A DNA stretch of 64,000 nucleotides from the NCBI GenBank assembly GCA_010093515.1, contig MU001694.1, positions 68,964 through 132,963 on the forward strand, read 5' to 3'. Of the stretch, positions 58,801-64,000 are shown one piece after another (within the stretch, counting starts at the first letter, position 1; each line of letters starts with the position of its first letter). Origin of the DNA: Lineolata rhizophorae. Its lineage: Eukaryota; Ascomycota; Dothideomycetes; Lineolatales; Lineolataceae. The notes below the pieces were generated by a model. The model worked only from the letters and a program-made list of their open reading frames with translations, had not been told where the DNA came from and did not search any database. A program made the translations under genes and the position numbers.

Positions 58801-58894
58801 GAGGGAGGAGGGGGTAGGGAAGGGGGTGGGGAGGGAAAAGGAGAGGGAGAGGGAGAAGGGGAGGGATGGGTGGACGCCTGTTGGGTGGGCTTGA
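55860..58894 (+). CDS. SWC3: SWR1 chromatin-remodelling complex subunit 3
   Basis: Two exons (55860..56167, 56503..58894) around a 335-nt intron, long for this window, give 899 residues. SWR1 exchanges H2A for H2A.Z at promoters. The conserved Swc3 domain spans the splice: VELPDKVVEGRPLPTVDEPQ, then YQSVANR and SGVLAASLQRSRSKWAAEGVF, cut here before ERYWTKSNKRK, and GTCKLIIEPHMFDCNIWI. A long Pro/Gln/Ser-rich linker with poly-Gln follows. A second conserved region, DPVIQMLADRASQDPQLKAV then EQLEFFQRHINEFTRVIEE, is the other fungal Swc3 hallmark. The C-terminal 200 residues are a small folded-looking module (LLLEFTTGGDRFLFPKYAVLEF) in Glu/Lys/Gly-rich sequence. Start at the Kozak-like ATG that gives MVDKRRASTRAA. 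The long frame upstream of exon 2 is intron. Confidence 0.92.
57031..57080 (+). repeat. CAG/CAT repeat coding poly-Gln in SWC3
   Basis: A run of CAG triplets, changing to CATCAG, encodes a poly-Gln/His stretch in the SWC3 linker. A shorter CAG run lies at about 57580-57600. Confidence 0.8.
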
Positions 58895-60193
58895 TGGCAA
58901 TGGCAGGTCCAGGTGGGTTGCGGTTTTCTGAATGGGAGCTGGCGCGTGTGAGCTTGCGCGCTTGCTAAGAGTGTTTGCTTCTGGGTAGAGCAAATCTGAA
59001 AGGTATTTCCTCTCTGATAGTTCACGGTCTTATTCGCGCGCTATATTGCGCACTAAAACCGTGCGGGTGCGGGCGTTTTTGATCGGGTGCTTTGTTTCTT
59101 GGACTGCGTGGCATGGGTCGGCACCGTCTGATTGGCTCGTGGTGTGATGTTGGCGGTGCATTTTGCTGGCTTGCTGGCATGTTATCACGTTGGTCCTTGC
59201 GTGTGCTTTCGGTGCATCTATGTATTTTTTTTTCTCTTGTCCTGTTTAAATGGATGGGACTGTGGGCACGTGAGTTGCCTAGGATGACGGAATGGCGGGA
59301 CTTGCATTTTGGAATTTTGGAAATGCTTTTTTTTAAAAAAAAAAATCTGTCGGGTGAAACTTTGTTTTACTAGTGGGGTTTGTGTGCGCTTGTCGGCTGA
59401 GAGGATACCGGAGATGGGAAATGGTTGAATAGAGACTGACTGGTTGATATGGGGAAGAATTCAATTGCATTGTGGTACGGGTAGTATGGATAATATGATG
59501 GGGAGGGTGAAATGAAGACGTGGTAATGCGTGAAAAGATGATTTATAGGATTTGTGAACGCAGTTTGTGGAACGAGTTCGTGAGGAATTTGGGTTGTTTG
59601 AGGGGATCTTTAGGTTGTAAACTGATCAGGCCGGGGCTATACCAAGGCCACTGATCTCGGCCTCTTATCATCAGTATGTAGGCTTTTGGTTTTTTTCTTT
59701 CTTCCCCTACTCTTTCCGCGAACAGCTTCGTTCGTACGAGCTATATGTGTTTGGTAGATGAGGCAGCTAGATCAACGACCGCAGGGATAATGTCGAATGA
59801 CGCATAGGCCAACTGCTCAGCTTCAAATTCACATTGCATCTTTTGCTGGCTAGGCACGTAAAGGCCGCATGGGCTGACGAAAAGCAGTGAAGCGAGTTCT
59901 ATGAAATTCAGCTTCATTCTGAGCAGTCGCGATTCACTCTAAACCTAACATCTTGTCTATTGGCAAGGCTCGTTTGGTCCCTGGTCAACTGGGTCTTGTT
60001 TAGAAGAAGCTTCTTCTGTTTCTTCCTTCCAACACCACCCTACACCTCTTGGAAGGCTGGTTAATACTTGTAGCTCCTCAAGCTTACAGCAGCGTTTACG
60101 TTGTCTTGGGCATAACGGCCAGTACATATAAACACACGCTATCGGGCTCATTGTCTACCAACTCGGAGACGTGGATTCCGCTCTAAAGCGATT
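58895..60193. other. Gene-free interval between SWC3 and paralogue B
   Basis: T-rich 3' flank of SWC3 with an eight-A-plus run near 59333-59345. The part from about 59700 is the upstream region of the F-box-like gene. No other gene. Confidence 0.45.
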
Positions 60194-61360
60194 ATGGCCA
60201 CTGGATCGAAAGACTACATGTCATCAAGCCAACTTGCTAACAGACGACCTCTGTCAAACATCTTAGAAAAGCGCAGACAGGTTAGCACATTCTCATCAGC
60301 CACACCGAAGCATGAAAGCGTGGTGGCCGCCCAAGGAGTCTCGAAAGACCCTCCCCCTCCCAAACACCCCGTCGGCTTCAACGACCTCCCGACCGAAATC
60401 CTCATGAAGATAATCGAATACGTCTGGGCCGAGAACTGGGACTTCCCTTCCGAGTACCTCGCCGTGCACTCCTCCTCAGTCGCAGCCTCATTCTTCTTCT
60501 CCGATGGGCCGCCGTCCTGGGTCTTCGAGGAGCTGCGCCAGTCCAAGAGCGCGAAGAAGACGCCGCAAGTGCTGTTCCAGATCAACCGCCGCATCGGGCA
60601 GATCTTCGCCCGCATGGCGTACCAGGACCGCGTCGTCATCGTGCTCGATCACACCTCGTGGCGCAACATCGTGCGGCTGCTCGGCGACAACGTCATGTAT
60701 CTGCGCAAGATCAGCCTGATGTTGTACGCGCACGCGGACTTCCTGCGGCTGATGGGCATCGAGGTGGCGACGACGGGCGGGCAGGGCGAACGGCAGCGCC
60801 ACCGCGTCCTGTGGCGCCCGCAGCAGGCGCGTCCGTTCATGCGAATCCCCTTGAGAGAGGTCCAGTTCGTGCTGCCCGAGGGAGAGCTGCTGGACACCGC
60901 GTTCGGCGAGCGCTTCAGCTGCTTCCGCAAGACGGCCGAGTGGATCCTGGGTTGGTTTGTGGCGCACTTCGAGGGCAACAAAGACGTCAAGGTCTCGGTG
61001 GGCCATGCGACTCGCTGGATCTTCCCGGCCGAACCAGACGTTCAGGATAAGATTTGGGTCGATTTTAAAGCCTGGATCGATGGGCTGAATGAAATGTTGC
61101 AGCGGGGCACTTTGCAGCCGGTTGGAGGGAGCGATCTTGGCGAATTAGCGCGAGAAGACGTTGAGAATAGCGCCGGGATGATAGTCGAGGATGCGACGAC
61201 CGAAACGGTAGTCGTAAACGACATTTCGTTGTAAGTTGTCGCTAGGCTTTATATTGCTAGAGTTGAGAGTTTCCTTTTCTGACTATGACTTTGTAGGCCA
61301 TTCGTCTGCAAGTGTAAATACAAGTGCTGCTGGAATTCTAAGGTGGAACCCGCAGAATAG
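60194..61360 (+). CDS. F-box-like protein with Cys-rich tail (paralogue B)
   Basis: Two exons (60194..61230, 61297..61360) around a 66-nt intron give 366 residues. After a Ser/Lys-rich start, an F-box-like helix VGFNDLPTEILMKIIEYV is near residue 60, then VLFQINRRIGQIFARMAY and SWRNIVRLLGDNVMYLRKI, which match the same parts of the gene at 49880-51603. The first exon runs straight into TAA, but that TAA is inside a GTAAGT donor. The acceptor TTTGTAG leads to a 64-nt last exon encoding LPFVCKCKYKCCWNSKVE, with four cysteines in a short basic tail. I prefer this spliced end because the other paralogue has the same arrangement. The Cys cluster could bind a metal or be lipidated. Target and pathway unknown. 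Confidence 0.75.
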
Positions 61361-62283
61361 GGGGCGCTTGGAAGGTCCAGGAATCCCAGCAATAGTCCTC
61401 TAAAAGAGTTAGCAGCCATGCAACTCGGATTTGGTAGGTGTCGGTGGAGTTCTCTTGGTTTAACAAACTTGGAACAGCCCTAAAAGAGGACTGCCAGAGA
61501 GGAAACAACTTTTGCAAGTAGCTAGCTCAAAAGGTTAGAATTAGTTGCCCTGAAAACCCACGCCATTTGCTGCTAGCAGTCATGATGCCAGGGTATATAC
61601 CTTTAGACTGCGTTTTATCTAGATGATGCTCGTGAACAACAGTAAAATACTACTGCTATTACCCTTCCCACTTAGTGCTTTCTTTTGTAAAAACTAAAAC
61701 TTGTAGTTTACGCTCACTTTGAACTATAAGAGCAAAAAAAAAAAAAGCTAAAAGGATGGAAATAGTAGAACTCTATGAGTACAGTTCAAACACTTGAACA
61801 CATCAGAATGCATAAAAGGGATTTCCCTGTGATTTACATTATTCTCCAATAAGAGTTATATAAAGGGTACAGCGAATGATTTGTCGTCGTGGGTGGTCAC
61901 GGCATTTCCAATTGTCACTTGAAGTTTCCCAGCTTTCATGCCGGAATTCTCTCTAAGCGAATTCCATATCCCATTTGCTGTTGACAAGGGCACGGTCAAA
62001 CACTCTGTAACTCCAGAACTCCAACTACTATATGCATTCACTTGTACATATAAGCTATCACATAAGAACGCGAAGAATTCTTTAACCTACTATCGATTTA
62101 TACTATTTGAATAGTACAACTACGTGCAGTACTGGTTGCAGCTATTTGCTGAGCTTCATGTGTAACTGGTAAGCGCACTATGCCATAATATGATATCATT
62201 CTATATTATTTTATTCACAAAAAAAAAACTTCATTAGCAAAAATCATCAACCGTACTCTCAAACCCCACTTTCCTCTTCAAAC
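61361..62283. other. Convergent AT-rich interval
   Basis: AT-rich with an A-run at about 61735-61745 and another at about 62220. 3' flanks of paralogue B and the AA9 gene, which converge. No gene. Confidence 0.5.
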
Positions 62284-63283
62284 TTAACCTGTCCAAACAG
62301 CTGGCCCAGGAGCTTCATAGCTCGTCGGCACCGGGTAGTAGATGTTGAGCATGATGCCGGGGTCGGTCGGGCTGTAGGCGCCGGGCAGCGCGACCGCAGG
62401 GCCCGGGCTGCCGCTGCCCCCGTTGATGACGTTGAGCTGCGCGCACGAGATGTAAAACTGGGCGCCGCCGGCGGAGCTGGCTGAGTGCAGAGCGATGTGC
62501 TCGACGCGGAAGAGGTACTCGCCCGAGGGGACGGAGTCGGGCATGACGGTTGAGACACGCGTTGCGTCTGTTTGGGGAGCATGTTAGATGGTGGCTGTCG
62601 GCGTGATGGGGGGGGGGGGGGGGGGGGGGGGCGAGCATTAATCAAGGTTTCAAGGTGTAGCGGTTACTAGGGAATATTGAGACTTTCGGCACGTGAAAGA
62701 CTTACGCTCGCTCGGCCATGAAAGAGAACCCCCGCTGATGACCGGGCCTTCCGACATGATCTTGAACCACACGTCTCCCGAGCCATCCCACGTGGCGGCC
62801 GTCTCGCCCTCCGGCACCTTGGCCATGTACATCTGCAGGGTGCCTGGGTGGCTGATCTCGGACTTGGCGGTGAAGCCGATCTCAGAGCCGGCTTCGACGG
62901 TGAAGGTCTCCGTGGACGGGTGCGAGGGGTCCTCGTAGCAGCGAATCGCCTGTGAGGTCACGTCCGTGACGGGACCATTGGAATAGTGGTTCGCCGTCAT
63001 GCGGACGTACTCCCACTCGCCGGTGACGGTGTTGTTCGCGATGAGGGCGGGGAAGGTATCTGGTAGAGTCAATGGTTAGAATTGAAGTGTGGGGTTGGTG
63101 ATGCATGAAAATTGGACAAACGTAGAGCTTGGCGTTCTGGACTACTGAACTAGCATTCCCGTATGATAAAAGTAAACCATGTACAAATGAACAGAAAATC
63201 CAGAAAAACAGACGAAGAATCTACTCACAGTGCGCGTTCACCGCCGCCGCAGCGCCCAGAAGAAACAGCCCAGTAGCCCACAT
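62284..63283 (-). CDS. Secreted AA9 lytic polysaccharide monooxygenase
   Basis: Three exons (63283..63229, 63059..62706, 62567..62284) give 230 residues. AA9 enzymes are copper monooxygenases that cut cellulose and related glucans by oxidation, outside the cell. The signal peptide MWATGLFLLGAAAAVNA (17 residues) is followed by His18, the N-terminal copper-brace His (HYTFP, with the intron inside the Tyr codon). His89 in SEISHPGTLQ is the second ligand; Gln173 and Tyr175 in GAQFYISC complete the site. Cys59 (AIRCYED) and Cys178 (YISCAQL) form the usual disulphide. The mature enzyme has about 213 residues and no cellulose-binding module, as in many short AA9s. Introns are 169 and 138 nt. Intron 2 contains a 24-nt run of one base. 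Expression on plant polysaccharide is typical of the family, but no regulator site was identified. Confidence 0.95.
62608..62631. repeat. 24-nt homopolymer G run in AA9 intron 2
   Basis: Twenty-four G in a row on the plus strand (C on the gene's strand), inside the second intron, about 40 nt from the 3' splice site. Exceptionally long for a homopolymer of G. Confidence 0.85.
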
Positions 63284-64000
63284 CTTGACGGTGATTCCAC
63301 TCAGTTCACAAGCACAGCAGACTTGGCCAGAGCTCAGAAATCAACAACAAAACTCACTACATGCCCTTCCACACGGGCCCCTTCCCGTCTTTATATCTAT
63401 CCGCGCGACCCACTTCTCCGCCCCGTTCGCCTTCGCCGCCCAAGGCTTGGCAGCCCATCCAACCCGGCCTCCACCACCGCACGCGTCCACACACGACAAA
63501 TTAACCCGCACCCGCTCTACCGGCACCGCGGCCACCCGCCTACCTACCTACATAGTCTCGCGACCGTGCGTGCGTCCGCCCCATGGAGACACCCCCGGAA
63601 GCGGGGAGAAGGCCACACGTCGCCACCGCGCGCGGCAATCCACGTGCCGCGACGCCGTGGCTCTAGGCTCGGCGCGCTGGCCTCTACTACGCAGAGGGCA
63701 ATATGAAGGCGCGCCACCGAGATGGAAAGCGGTTACGCGCCCGGCGAAGCGGGTCGAGGTGGCCGAGCCCAGTATGCTGCTCGCTCGACCAGCTAGACTG
63801 GACGCAGAAGACGCACCGGACGTCGAAGTGACTTGACGACTGGGCGCTGGGGGCTGTTGTTCGAGCGTGGATGCCGGGGGATAGGTGGGACTAGGCATTG
63901 AGAGCTGTCGCGAGTAAAGAAAATATGAAAAGGAGAAAAATAAAATGAGCTTGTCGCGTGCCTGCCAGTTGTTAACAGGTGTGGCTGACCAATACAGAGT
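63284..64000. promoter_or_regulatory. Upstream region of the AA9 gene
   Basis: About 700 nt upstream of the AA9 start. GC-rich from about 63350 to 63850 with only chance frames, AT-richer at the window edge. I could not identify a specific regulator site with confidence. Confidence 0.4.

Noticed and set aside
1-64000. CRISPR arrays, riboswitches, tRNA and rRNA genes
   Set aside because: No regularly spaced repeats and no convincing tRNA boxes were seen by eye. CRISPR is not expected in a fungus. A tRNA scan would be decisive.

Overview
This window comes from a filamentous ascomycete, most likely a Sordariomycete. The evidence is GC-rich coding regions, short introns (about 45-335 nt) with GTRNGT donors and CTAAC-like branch sites, fungal-type housekeeping genes and a fungal AA9 polysaccharide monooxygenase. 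The DNA alternates between GC-rich gene blocks and AT-richer, gene-poor stretches carrying broken genes and transposon remains. Several broken codons fit C-to-T changes in CpA, as repeat-induced point mutation (RIP) makes. Gene models below were spliced by eye, so junctions rest on frame, splice consensus and family conservation.

Layout. 0-5 kb: a broken nitroalkane-oxidase/acyl-CoA-dehydrogenase-like gene and gene-free DNA. 5.5-9 kb: a patatin-type triacylglycerol lipase (Tgl4/5-like). 11-13 kb: a small secreted protein and a four-TM MARVEL-like protein. 13-18 kb: AT-rich DNA holding a small Cys-rich zinc-finger-like gene whose middle exon and one intron arose by a 179-bp tandem duplication. 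18-21 kb: mitochondrial elongation factor G (MEF1). 21.2-22.9 kb: a pogo/Fot1-like DNA transposon with perfect 45-bp inverted repeats and an assembly gap inside. 23-25 kb: a decayed STAND/ankyrin-type gene. 26-34 kb: a divergent pair, mRNA-capping RNA triphosphatase (CET1) and proteasome subunit RPN2. 35-38 kb: an unrecognised multi-exon gene with an N-terminal Cys motif. 39-40 kb: Mediator subunit MED8. 41-44 kb: an old, broken Ty1/copia relic. 44.5-48 kb: mitochondrial ribosomal protein bL36m and the TLDc protein RTC5, convergent. 50-51.6 kb and 60-61.4 kb: two F-box-like paralogues. 52.5-54.6 kb: an ABHD12-like hydrolase with an 8-nt microexon. 55.9-58.9 kb: SWR1 subunit SWC3. 62-63.3 kb: a secreted AA9 monooxygenase.

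There is no operon logic. Most genes are unrelated housekeeping functions: lipid turnover, organellar translation, mRNA capping, protein degradation, transcription, chromatin remodelling and V-ATPase biology. Accessory genes (secreted protein, F-box-like pair, decayed STAND gene, monooxygenase, unknown genes) lie in or beside the AT-rich parts. The most unusual structures are the duplication-born exon and intron at 15.7-16.4 kb and the hidden homologous 64-nt last exons of the F-box-like pair.
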